Shown one piece after another: positions 24,424-30,705 of a stretch of 35,695 nt of DNA. Numbering within the stretch: the first letter of the stretch is position 1; each line of letters begins with the position of its first letter. The translations under genes and the position numbers were made by a program. Source of the DNA: an uncultured Eubacteriales bacterium (GTDB lineage Bacteria > Bacillota > Clostridia > Oscillospirales > Acutalibacteraceae); contig CAKSOB010000005.1 of NCBI GenBank assembly GCA_934476545.1, positions 1-35,695 on the forward strand, given 5' to 3'. The notes under the pieces are model-generated. The model was not told the origin of the DNA. It saw only the letters and a program-made list of their open reading frames with translations, and made no database searches.

Positions 24424-24948
24424 TTAGCAGTCGGCAGTGGCCTCCTGCATTTGGTCGTTCCCTTTTAGTTGTCCAGCCGGAATCAACAGGCGGAACAAGA
24501 AGCGAATGATTGGGCTGCAAACCAGAATCATCGCCGGATATGCCACAATGGCGTTCAGGGGAATATGCTCCAACCAGAACATCCAAATACCGCTGTCCAG
24601 TCCGTGACCGATGATCGCACCGTAGAACGATTCCAGAATTACGATAAGGGTAACGGTAAACAGTTGGAAGATAACGGGACCCAACCATGGCTTTTTCATC
24701 ATCCATGGGCCGCCGATTTTTCGCATAATACGCTGCACGATGGGACAAACTACGAAGAAGTCCAAGCAGAAGCACACGGCGCAGGTGAGCGGGTATGCCA
24801 TGCAGGCGGCTTGGATGGCTGCAAAGGTGAAGCCCATGGTCAGGAACATATTGTAGGAAAGCATTATGGCGCACATGAACATCACGCACATGGCGCAGAA
24901 AATAATTTCCTCACGTTTGTTTTGTGGCATCATCATTCGTTTTGACAT
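24424..24948 (-). CDS. Four-helix membrane protein, DUF2798-like
   Basis: A 174-residue integral membrane protein with four hydrophobic segments (about residues 18-38, 45-70, 92-112 and 130-157). The two halves look alike: each has a helix pair with an aromatic start and ends with a proline/basic turn (CPIVQRIMRKIGG and CSPIIRFLFRLLIP). This internal repeat resembles tandem DUF2798 proteins. AAGGAGG (24967-24961) lies 12 bases before the chosen ATG, and an in-frame TTG at 24957 lies too close. Function is unknown. A long hairpin is present in its leader. Confidence 0.7.
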   Translation of the reverse strand: MSKRMMMPQNKREEIIFCAMCVMFMCAIMLSYNMFLTMGFTFAAIQAACMAYPLTCAVCFCLDFFVVCPIVQRIMRKIGGPWMMKKPWLGPVIFQLFTVTLIVILESFYGAIIGHGLDSGIWMFWLEHIPLNAIVAYPAMILVCSPIIRFLFRLLIPAGQLKGNDQMQEATADC

Positions 24949-24975
24949 AGATTTCAAAATCCTCCTTGAAATAAA

Positions 24976-25009
24976 AGCAATAAAAATAGATGAAGAGCTT
25001 TTTATTGCT
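24976..25009 (-). promoter_or_regulatory. Leader hairpin before the DUF2798-like gene
   Basis: AGCAATAAAAA (24976-24986) is perfectly complementary to TTTTTATTGCT (24999-25009), an 11-bp stem with a 12-base loop. It lies between the promoter and the AAGGAGG site, which begins 9 bases after it in the transcript. Confidence 0.6.
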
Positions 25010-25034
25010 GGGGTGGAACAACTTCTATGCTTTT

Positions 25035-25064
25035 AGTATAGCATAAATTTTACAAAAATTTCAA
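25035..25064 (-). promoter_or_regulatory. Promoter of the DUF2798-like/GNAT unit
   Basis: On the minus strand TTGAAA (25064-25059), 18-base spacer, TATACT (25040-25035) preceded by TGC, an extended -10. Confidence 0.75.
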
Positions 25065-25089
25065 GGAGATTTTATGTATTCCTACAAAG

Positions 25090-25143
25090 TTTGTGCAATT
25101 TTCTTACAAAGTAGGGGTGGGAGCGAAATGAGTATTGCACAAA
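25090..25143. repeat. Ten-base inverted repeat between QueG-like and DUF2798-like genes
   Basis: TTTGTGCAAT (25090-25099) and ATTGCACAAA (25134-25143) are exact inverted copies with a 34-base interval. CCTAC (25081-25085) and GTAGG (25111-25115) form a second, interlocked inverted pair. It lies just upstream of the minus-strand promoter and just after the QueG-like stop, so it could be an operator or a transcript-end structure. Confidence 0.55.
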
Positions 25144-25164
25144 GAAATAGAAATGATTCTTGTT

Positions 25165-25908
25165 TTATACATCGGAATTTGCCAGCAATTTGCCCGTATC
25201 TCTCGCCTGCCCTCTGGGGCAAACCTGCATACAAATGCCGCAAACCGCCCCTCGCCCGATTTTTTGGTAGGCGGTTTTCATGTGTTGGCTGCACTTTTCC
25301 GGGTTAAACAGCTCGGTGCGTTCCATGTCAATGCGCCACTCCTTGCCGGAGATGGCGTGGGCAGGGCAAGCGTTATAGCAAAGGGTGCAGTTGCCGCACA
25401 CAGACTTTGGCTCTTGGGGCGCTTGGGGGAAGGGGCAGTCGGTGAACACCGAAGCCAACCGCACCCGAGGACCGTAGACATTGTGCAAAAACAGAGCGCT
25501 TTTGCCAATGGTGCCTAAGCCGCAGTGACAGGCAAGGTGCTTGTGAGAGAACCGCCCGTTGTAGTTCCAGCCGTTGTTGTTAATGCTTTGAGAAGCGGCG
25601 ACGGTAATATATTCATATCCGTTTTGGGCGAGCAATATGCCCGCCCGCAGCGCCATTTGGTCCAGAAAGGTATTCACCGTGCGGTAGTGGTGAAAATAGG
25701 TGTGGGTAGGTGCGCCGTCAATCTCGTTCACTATGCCGTCGGAGAGCCGCGCCACAAGGCTCATGCCGTAGCGGCACTTGCCCACGCCAAGCCCCTGCTC
25801 TTCCATCCACTGTAAGTCCTGCTCCTCCAGGGTCGTAAAGCCTACGTCGCAAATGCCGTTTTGCCGCAGCATGGTGCGGAGCTGTTCTTGTATTGCCAAA
25901 ACCTCCAT
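25165..25908 (-). CDS. QueG-like (epoxyqueuosine reductase-like) 4Fe-4S double-cluster protein
   Basis: A 247-residue protein ending in two cysteine sets, CGNCTLCYNACP and CGICMQVCPRGQ, preceded by HLACHCGLGTIGKSALFLH and YGPRVRLASVFTDCPF, which match the QueG/reductive-dehalogenase-related fold. True QueG, which reduces epoxyqueuosine in tRNA with cobalamin, is about 350-380 residues and has C-terminal HEAT repeats that are missing here. This is therefore better seen as a shorter QueG-like paralogue. The ATG at 25908 has AGGAGG about 8 bases upstream. No queuosine gene is nearby. Confidence 0.82.
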   Translation of the reverse strand: MEVLAIQEQLRTMLRQNGICDVGFTTLEEQDLQWMEEQGLGVGKCRYGMSLVARLSDGIVNEIDGAPTHTYFHHYRTVNTFLDQMALRAGILLAQNGYEYITVAASQSINNNGWNYNGRFSHKHLACHCGLGTIGKSALFLHNVYGPRVRLASVFTDCPFPQAPQEPKSVCGNCTLCYNACPAHAISGKEWRIDMERTELFNPEKCSQHMKTAYQKIGRGAVCGICMQVCPRGQARDTGKLLANSDV

Positions 25909-25938
25909 GGTAAAACCTCCTGATGTGTCGTTCTTCTT

Positions 25939-25967
25939 AGTATACCACAAGACGCAGGGGATGTCAT
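25939..25967 (-). promoter_or_regulatory. Promoter of the QueG-like gene
   Basis: On the minus strand ATGACA, 17-base spacer ending TGG, TATACT: an extended -10 plus a near-consensus -35. The ATG is about 25 bases downstream. Confidence 0.78.
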
Positions 25968-26004
25968 TTCTTCTCGAAAAACCACGGGAAGAGGGGTGGA
26001 AGCC

Positions 26005-26033
26005 TTGCAATCGCTGTATAATAATGTTAAAAT
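26005..26033 (+). promoter_or_regulatory. Promoter of the corA leader
   Basis: TTGCAA (26005-26010), 17-base spacer, TAAAAT (26028-26033). A TATAAT at 26017-26022 lacks a -35. Transcription would start near 26040, giving a leader of about 120 bases that contains the short peptide frame. Confidence 0.6.
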
Positions 26034-26066
26034 AAAAAGGTATTTAAAAAGAAAGGAAGTGGCGTC

Positions 26067-26138
26067 TTGAAACCTGACCCGTTGTTATGCAACAAAACAA
26101 AAACAAGAATAAAGGCGCTGCGGGATCGCTGCGTCTGA
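26067..26138 (+). CDS. Putative 23-residue MgtL-like leader peptide of corA
   Basis: A 23-codon frame beginning TTG AAA CCT GAC CCG, read as MKPDPLLCNK, followed by a basic tail containing RIKALRDR. AAAGGAAG (26052-26059) lies 7 bases before the TTG, a strong ribosome-binding site. The frame stops 21 bases before the corA ATG. Enteric MgtL, the leader peptide of the MgtA Mg2+ transporter, starts MEPDP and also has an arginine-rich tail; its acidic-proline codons destabilise ribosomes when Mg2+ is low. The same layout here, in front of a Mg2+ channel, suggests a Mg2+-sensing leader. Directly after the PDP codons the RNA can form TTGTT-ATGC-AACAA (26082-26095). The TTG start and short length leave room for chance. 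Confidence 0.55.
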   Translation: MKPDPLLCNKTKTRIKALRDRCV

Positions 26139-26159
26139 TTTTGAAAGGAAAGATGTACG

Positions 26160-27089
26160 ATGATCCTATTTTACAAGAGCAATATTCACGGCAAGATTCA
26201 GCAGATTGACGACTGGGAAGCAGGCTGCTGGGTGCGCTGTATTAAGCCCAATGACGAAGAATTGGAGCAACTGATCAACGACTACCACATTGAGCCGGAC
26301 TTTATCCGCTCCGCCATAGACGAAGAGGAGTCCTCCCACATTGATGTGGAAGACGAATGCACCTTGATTATTTTGGACATTCCCATGCGTGTGGAAAACG
26401 ACGATGACACCTTAGAGTTTACCACCGTGCCGTTGAGTATTATTCTCACACAGAAAAATGTTATCACCATTTGTATGCACGAAAACACCGTAATGGACAA
26501 CTTTGCCAACGGCACTGTCAAGAGCGTGTATACCCATTATCGAATGCAGTTTATTTTGAAGATTATGTACTCCATTGCCACCCGCTACATTGTGAACCTG
26601 CGGCAGATTGACCGTTACAGTGCGCAGGTAGAAAAGGTCTTGGAGAAATCCCTGAAGAACAGCGAACTGATGAAGCTGTTGGATATTAAGAAATCTCTGG
26701 TGTACTTGTCTTCTTCTCTAAAAGCCAACGAGCGTACCATTGAGCGTGTGCGCTTGGGCAGAGGCTTTCGCTTGTATGAGGAAGACCACGACCTGCTGGA
26801 GGATCTGCTCATTGAGATTAAGCAGGGTATTGATATGTCCGGTAACTCCCTGTCCATCATTTCCAGTACCACCGAAGCCTACACCGGTATCGTATCCAAC
26901 AACTTGAACATCGTGATGAAGGTGCTGACCTCCATCACCTTGATCATCTCCATTCCCACGTTGATTTCCGGTATTTACGGCATGAACGTGGATGGGTTGC
27001 CGGTGCCGCACTTCTGGATTGTTTTGCTCATCAGCGCAGTGGTTATGGCGGTGGCGTTCATCGTGCTGCGAAAAAAGAATATGATATGA
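26160..27089 (+). CDS. corA: CorA-family Mg2+ (divalent cation) channel
   Basis: A 309-residue pentameric membrane channel for Mg2+ uptake, possibly also Co2+ or Ni2+. The large cytosolic N-terminal domain and long stalk helix (about residues 1-245) are followed by two membrane helices. The signature YGMNV at the end of the first one has its Gly-Met-Asn at residues 274-276, the ion selectivity motif. The C-terminus RKKNM is basic and short. GAAAGGA lies 10 bases before the ATG; a nearer ATG at 26153 is out of frame. It is preceded by the putative leader peptide and followed by a weak terminator. Confidence 0.95.
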   Translation: MILFYKSNIHGKIQQIDDWEAGCWVRCIKPNDEELEQLINDYHIEPDFIRSAIDEEESSHIDVEDECTLIILDIPMRVENDDDTLEFTTVPLSIILTQKNVITICMHENTVMDNFANGTVKSVYTHYRMQFILKIMYSIATRYIVNLRQIDRYSAQVEKVLEKSLKNSELMKLLDIKKSLVYLSSSLKANERTIERVRLGRGFRLYEEDHDLLEDLLIEIKQGIDMSGNSLSIISSTTEAYTGIVSNNLNIVMKVLTSITLIISIPTLISGIYGMNVDGLPVPHFWIVLLISAVVMAVAFIVLRKKNMI

Positions 27090-27094
27090 AGATT

Positions 27095-27113
27095 GCCCCA
27101 AGAGGGCTTTTTT
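27095..27113 (+). terminator. Weak terminator after corA
   Basis: GCCC (27095-27098) pairs with GGGC (27104-27107), 5-base loop, then six T's. The stem is only 4 bp, so read-through into the next gene is possible. Confidence 0.5.
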
Positions 27114-27195
27114 CTTTGAAAAAATAAAAATAAGAAGCGATAAAAAGAAAAGCGTTTGCTAACAAAAGTTGTGCTATGTTCACCGAGGAGAACTG

Positions 27196-27204
27196 TGCTA
27201 TACT
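27196..27204 (+). promoter_or_regulatory. Extended -10 promoter of the fumarase-beta gene
   Basis: TGCTATACT with no good -35. The same 8 bases TGTGCTAT occur 25 bases upstream, which could be a repeated regulator site or chance. The ATG is 40 bases downstream. Confidence 0.5.
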
Positions 27205-27243
27205 GTTGTTAGGACGGAAAAAAACAGAAAAGAGGAACACTCC

Positions 27244-27783
27244 ATGGAACGAAAACACATCCATTCCAATACAATAGCAACAGATGCTAAAACCTTGAAA
27301 GCAGGGGATACTGTGCTGTTTAGCGGTACGGTTTACACCGCCAGAGATGCCGCCCACAAAAAACTGGTGGCAATGATTGACAACGGCGAGCCGTTGCCCT
27401 TTGACCTACAAAACGCCACTGTCTACTATGCAGGTCCCACCCCTGCGCCGGAGGGCATGGTGATTGGTTCCTGCGGTCCTACCACCTCCGGTCGGATGGA
27501 CCCTTATTCTCCCAAGCTGTTGGACTTGGGTTTAAAGTGCATGATCGGCAAGGGCGAGCGCAAGCCGGAGGTGATCGACGCCATCGTGCGAAACGGTGCG
27601 GTGTATCTCTGCGCCATTGGCGGGGCAGGGGCATTGGCAGCCCAGTGTGTAAAATCTTTGGAAGTCATTGCCTTTCCGGAGCTTGGCTGTGAATCTATTA
27701 AGCGCTTGGAAGTGGAGAACTTTCCTCTCATCGTTGCCATTGACAGCGAGGGCAACAATCTGTTTGAACGAACGTCGCTGTAA
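27244..27783 (+). CDS. Fe-S hydro-lyase (tartrate/fumarate dehydratase) beta subunit, unpaired
   Basis: A 179-residue protein equal to the C-terminal (beta) half of class I fumarases and L-tartrate dehydratases. Family segments: LKAGDTVLFSGTVYTARDAAHKKL, YYAGPTPAPEG, GSCGPTTSGRMDPYSPKLLDLG in sections, and MIGKGERKPEVIDAI, which bind substrate. The alpha subunit that carries the [4Fe-4S] cluster cysteines is normally encoded directly upstream, but here the upstream gene is corA. Either alpha is elsewhere or this subunit acts without it. The ATG at 27244 lies about 8 bases after AGAGGA. The CDF gene starts 21 bases downstream, suggesting co-transcription. Confidence 0.9.
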   Translation: MERKHIHSNTIATDAKTLKAGDTVLFSGTVYTARDAAHKKLVAMIDNGEPLPFDLQNATVYYAGPTPAPEGMVIGSCGPTTSGRMDPYSPKLLDLGLKCMIGKGERKPEVIDAIVRNGAVYLCAIGGAGALAAQCVKSLEVIAFPELGCESIKRLEVENFPLIVAIDSEGNNLFERTSL

Positions 27784-27804
27784 CCGTCTAAGGAGACGAC
27801 TTAT

Positions 27805-28992
27805 ATGACAAATTTGATTACCCGTTTGTTAATTCGCAATTACCAAAACGTGGAGGACCCGAAGGTTCGCAGCGCCTACGGTAAGGTGGCAGGGCTGACC
27901 GGCATTGTCACCAACCTGCTGCTGACCGTTGCCAAGCTGGCAGTGGGACTGCTCAGCGGCAGTATTGCTATTGTTGCCGATGGTGTGAACAACCTGACGG
28001 ACTCCGCCTCCTCTGTGGTGACCATGGTGGGCTTTAAGTTGGCTTCTAAGCCTGCGGATGAAAAGCACCCCTACGGCTATGCCCGCATTGAGTATATCTC
28101 CGGCTTGATTGTGTCCATCATCATTTTGGTGTTGGGCGTGGAGTTGGGGCGTTCCTCTTTTGATAAAATCATTCATCCGGAGGAGGTTTCCATCAATGCG
28201 GTGGTGCTGTGCATCTTGGCAGGCTCTATTTTGCTGAAGCTGTGGCAATATTTCTTTTACAGAAAAATGGGTCGGGCGATTCATTCTACCACCCTGAAAG
28301 CCACCGCCACCGACAGCCTCAACGACGTAATCACCACCTCTGTGGTGTTGGTAGGCAGCATTATTTCTTACTTTATCGGCTTTAACCTAGACGGATACTT
28401 GGGTATGGCAGTTGCCGCCTTCATCGTATTCTCCGGTGTGCAGTTGGTAAAGGAAACCAGTAGTCCCCTGTTGGGGCTGGCACCCTCCAAAGAGATTGTT
28501 GCCAAGATGTGCGAACGATTCCACAACTGCAAGGAGCTGATTGGCTTCCACGATTTGCAGCTCCACGACTACGGTGAGCAGCGATACTTTGCCACCGTTC
28601 ATGTGGAAATGGACAGCACCATGTCCTTGGAAACCAGCCACCATATCATCGACGAATTAGAGCGGCAAGTACGGGAAGAACTGGGCGTAGAGTTGGTTGT
28701 CCACTTAGACCCGGTTTTGGTGGATGACAAGCGCACCAGAGCCTTGCAGGGCAGAATTTTATCCTTTCTGCACAGTATTTCGCCGGAGTTGTCCATCCAC
28801 GATTTTCAGGTCAAGTGGGAGGAAAAGCCCATCCTGTCCTTTGACATGATGGTGCCGTATCGCTTTTCCGTCAGCGATGAAGAACTGCGCCGGCGCATCG
28901 AGGCGTTTATGGACACCATGGACGAAGCCTATGTGCTGCAGCTAGACATCGACCACGGCGATGCCTTGGGGCATCCAACCGAGGGTGTGTAA
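27805..28992 (+). CDS. Cation diffusion facilitator (CDF) family metal exporter
   Basis: A 395-residue membrane protein that exports divalent metal against H+. Six helices lie in about residues 30-215. The helix-2 motif ADGVNNLTDSASS and the helix-5 motif TATDSLNDVITTS form the metal site; this D/N-rich form is usual in the Mn2+-transporting CDF branch, as in B. subtilis MneP/MneS, rather than the H-containing zinc branch. The loop DEKHPYGYARIEY is strongly conserved. The cytosolic C-terminal part is long (about residues 215-395), twice the usual single domain, so it may hold two ferredoxin-like domains. AAGGAGA precedes the ATG. Confidence 0.93.
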   Translation: MTNLITRLLIRNYQNVEDPKVRSAYGKVAGLTGIVTNLLLTVAKLAVGLLSGSIAIVADGVNNLTDSASSVVTMVGFKLASKPADEKHPYGYARIEYISGLIVSIIILVLGVELGRSSFDKIIHPEEVSINAVVLCILAGSILLKLWQYFFYRKMGRAIHSTTLKATATDSLNDVITTSVVLVGSIISYFIGFNLDGYLGMAVAAFIVFSGVQLVKETSSPLLGLAPSKEIVAKMCERFHNCKELIGFHDLQLHDYGEQRYFATVHVEMDSTMSLETSHHIIDELERQVREELGVELVVHLDPVLVDDKRTRALQGRILSFLHSISPELSIHDFQVKWEEKPILSFDMMVPYRFSVSDEELRRRIEAFMDTMDEAYVLQLDIDHGDALGHPTEGV

Positions 28993-28994
28993 GC

Positions 28995-29103
28995 TGTCAC
29001 AGAGTTTTGCTTTTTGTGACAATAAAAAAGAACCTGTCACACTTCCGTTGATTCTGTGACAGGAATCGCTTGAATGTGTCACAGGTTTACGATTTTTGTG
29101 ACA
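28995..29103. repeat. Array of six alternating TGTCACA/TGTGACA half-sites (three hairpins)
   Basis: TGTCACA at 28995, 29035 and 29077 alternates with TGTGACA at 29015, 29055 and 29097. Starts are spaced 20, 20, 20, 22 and 20 bases. Each pair makes a hairpin with a 13-base loop; the middle one is extended to 9 bp (CCTGTCACA/TGTGACAGG). The loops differ in sequence, so selection seems to be on the arms. It lies in the 3' region of the CDF transcript, just before a strong bidirectional terminator. Confidence 0.85.
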
Positions 29104-29104
29104 A

Positions 29105-29136
29105 AAGAAAAGACTCCCTGAGGGGAGTCTTTTTTG
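29105..29136. terminator. Bidirectional terminator between CDF and DUF4358 genes
   Basis: AGACTCCC (29111-29118) pairs with GGGAGTCT (29123-29130) with a 4-base loop; A's before and T's after. Confidence 0.92.
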
Positions 29137-29144
29137 CTGCTATT

Positions 29145-29576
29145 TTATGCCGTAACCAACTCGGAGAAGGTGTTTGCCATGGTTTGAGATTGGGTTCCTT
29201 CCCCAAAGAACCACGCCACATAGTTGCCAACCTTCACCACTTGGTCGGTGCCGGTGCGGTTGTAGCGGGCAACGTAGTCTTGCAGTTTGCCCTCAATGCG
29301 GTTGGCTGCGTCGTCGGAGATGGCTTCTACCATCACAATGCAGGTGCCGTTTTTGATGCGGGCGGAGAATTGTTTCACGTCGCCGCTGTCAATGTCGTAC
29401 TCGGTTTTCAAGTCACCAATGGTTTGAGAGGTGTAGCTACCCTTGCTGTATGACTCCAAGGTGCCGGAAATGTCCGAAAGGCTCACGTCTTTTGTGGAAA
29501 TTTTTTCCTCTCCGCAAGCCGTCAGCACGCCCATCAGCGCCACGCCGCACAGCAAAAGGCACAGTTGTTTTTTCAT
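29145..29576 (-). CDS. DUF4358 lipoprotein
   Basis: A 143-residue secreted lipoprotein. The signal peptide MKKQLCLLLCGVALMGVLTAC ends in the lipobox LTAC, so the mature protein is anchored through its cysteine on the outer face of the membrane. The remaining domain (DVSLSDISGTLESYSKG, NGTCIVMVEAISDDAANRIE, VVKVGNYVAWFFGE) matches DUF4358, a family of Clostridia lipoproteins of unknown role. The start at 29576 is favoured: AAAGG lies 10 bases upstream, and the promoter would start transcription close to 29600, ruling out the longer frame. An ATG at 29582 is an alternative. Confidence 0.88.
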   Translation of the reverse strand: MKKQLCLLLCGVALMGVLTACGEEKISTKDVSLSDISGTLESYSKGSYTSQTIGDLKTEYDIDSGDVKQFSARIKNGTCIVMVEAISDDAANRIEGKLQDYVARYNRTGTDQVVKVGNYVAWFFGEGTQSQTMANTFSELVTA

Positions 29577-29606
29577 TGCCATCCAACCTTTCTGTTTCAT
29601 ATCTGT

Positions 29607-29635
29607 ATTGTACCACGATGGATATGCTTTCGCAA
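29607..29635 (-). promoter_or_regulatory. Promoter of the DUF4358 gene
   Basis: On the minus strand TTGCGA, 17-base spacer ending TGG, TACAAT: a -35 plus extended -10. Confidence 0.75.
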
Positions 29636-29721
29636 CAACAGCAGGGGAATAAGCCGAAAAAATTTGCGCAAACTAGCGCCAGATGTGTTTTGCATCGGAT
29701 GAATGAAAGGAGTAAGATTTT

Positions 29722-30072
29722 ATGACTTGTTTGAAATGTAGCGTGGGAAACTGCGCCAATTACAAAGAGCATCGCTGCTGCTTGCCGGAGATTCAGGTGA
29801 AGGGTAAGGATTCCGACAGCCGGTACAGCACTTGCTGCGATTCCTTTGTGCCGGCACAGCAGGGCGCAAGAAACCATATGCAGCACCACGTGCCAAACAT
29901 CGAACTGGAGATTCACTGCACCGCCGAGCAATGTGTCCACCACCGAGAAGGCGGCAGATGTGACGCAGACTGCGTTTGCGTTGGCACGTACAGCCATCAT
30001 AGCTGTTGCAGCGCCGAAACCCAGTGCGAAACCTTCGCCAAAAACAAGCTGGAGAACATCCACGACGAGTGA
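29722..30072 (+). CDS. Cys-rich protein with two DUF1540 domains
   Basis: A 116-residue protein with two copies of the small cysteine-rich DUF1540 domain (PF07561): CLKCSVGNCANYKEHRCC...CCDSF (residues about 3-42) and IHCTAEQCVHHREGGRCDADC...CCSAETQCETF (about 63-106). Each has six or more cysteines in the pattern expected to bind a metal. Histidine-rich segments (MQHHVP, YSHH) sit between and inside them. Function is unknown; metal binding is inference from residues. GAAAGGAGT lies about 9 bases before the ATG. It stands divergent from the DUF4358 gene. Confidence 0.88.
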   Translation: MTCLKCSVGNCANYKEHRCCLPEIQVKGKDSDSRYSTCCDSFVPAQQGARNHMQHHVPNIELEIHCTAEQCVHHREGGRCDADCVCVGTYSHHSCCSAETQCETFAKNKLENIHDE

Positions 30073-30077
30073 TTTTT

Positions 30078-30099
30078 ACAGGCAGCTTCGGCTGTCTGT
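30078..30099 (+). other. UUCG-capped stem-loop after the DUF1540 gene
   Basis: ACAGGCAGC/GCTGTCTGT with TTCG loop: 9 bp including one G-T pair, capped by an extra-stable tetraloop. There is no T run, so it may protect the mRNA end or act with the terminator at 30127. Confidence 0.6.
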
Positions 30100-30126
30100 T
30101 ACATAGTGAAGATCAATTGCAGAAAT

Positions 30127-30157
30127 TCCCCCTTTCCAAACGGAGAGGGGATTTTTT
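30127..30157 (+). terminator. Terminator and copy 1 of an inverted 25-base hairpin repeat
   Basis: TCCCC-C-TTTCC pairs with GGAGAGGGGA (one bulged C, one G-T), loop AAAC, followed by TTTTTT. Bases 30127-30151 recur exactly, in inverted orientation, at 30824-30848. This copy has the T run and would end the DUF1540 transcript. Confidence 0.8.
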
Positions 30158-30230
30158 GGTAATTTGCCAAAATTTTCAGGTTATCTTTGCGATAATAGTA
30201 ACAATTGTACAGACGGTTGCTAAAAAGTGA

Positions 30231-30259
30231 TTGACAAGTGAACAAATTTTGATTAAACT
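30231..30259 (+). promoter_or_regulatory. Promoter of the small lipoprotein gene
   Basis: TTGACA (30231-30236), 17-base spacer, TAAACT (30254-30259). The start would be near 30266, with GGAGGT 7 bases before the ATG at 30299. Confidence 0.78.
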
Positions 30260-30298
30260 GTGAATATACAAAAAATTGACACAATGGAGGTGTCCATA

Positions 30299-30670
30299 AT
30301 GAAAAAATTTTTAATTGCACTGGCAGCTGTTTTGACTTTGACTGCTTCTTTGTTGGTTGGCTGTGATGGCGGCGGCGGTGCTCCGGCAAGTTTGGAGAAC
30401 ACCACTTGGGAGGTTACTGAGGCATCTCAGGACGGTATGGACGTGATTGCTCTGATGAAGAGCATGGGCAGCGACGCTACCATGACCGTCGAGTTCAAGG
30501 ATGGCAAGATGATCATGAGCGCAATGGGTGAGACCCAAGAGTTGGGCAGCTACACCTATGAGAATGGCAAGCTGAAAACCGACGGCGATGATGGCGCAGA
30601 TGTAAAGGTAACCAGCAATACCATCACCATGGAAGTGGATGGCATGAAGTTGGTTATGAAGAAGAAATAA
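30299..30670 (+). CDS. Small secreted lipoprotein of unknown family
   Basis: A 123-residue protein. The signal peptide (residues 1-22, MKKFLIALAAVLTLTASLLVGC) ends in the lipobox LVGC, predicting attachment at the outer membrane face. After a GDGGGG-like flexible linker, the domain reads ENTTWEVTEASQDGMDV, MTVEFKDGKMIMS, GSYTYENGKLKTDGDD, VTSNTITMEVDGMKL, a repeating strand-turn pattern typical of a small beta-barrel or lipocalin-like domain, as in DUF4923/DUF5640-type lipoproteins. I cannot name the family with confidence. The last 40 bases are partly duplicated downstream. Confidence 0.85.
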   Translation: MKKFLIALAAVLTLTASLLVGCDGGGGAPASLENTTWEVTEASQDGMDVIALMKSMGSDATMTVEFKDGKMIMSAMGETQELGSYTYENGKLKTDGDDGADVKVTSNTITMEVDGMKLVMKKK

Positions 30671-30705
30671 AGTTTCTTTTTGAGAAAAAGAAATGCCGTA
30701 TCGCT

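Noticed and set aside
26153..26155. ATG at 26153 as the corA start
   Set aside because: It is out of frame with the CorA protein and opens only a short frame; the ATG at 26160 begins the conserved protein.
26040..26159. M-box Mg2+ riboswitch before corA
   Set aside because: The leader is only about 120 bases, A-rich, and shows none of the conserved M-box helices or a terminator hairpin.
28995..29103. CRISPR array or replication iterons for the TGTCACA repeats
   Set aside because: Repeat units are 7 bases in alternating orientation with no spacer-repeat pattern, no cas or rep genes nearby, and no match to DnaA boxes.
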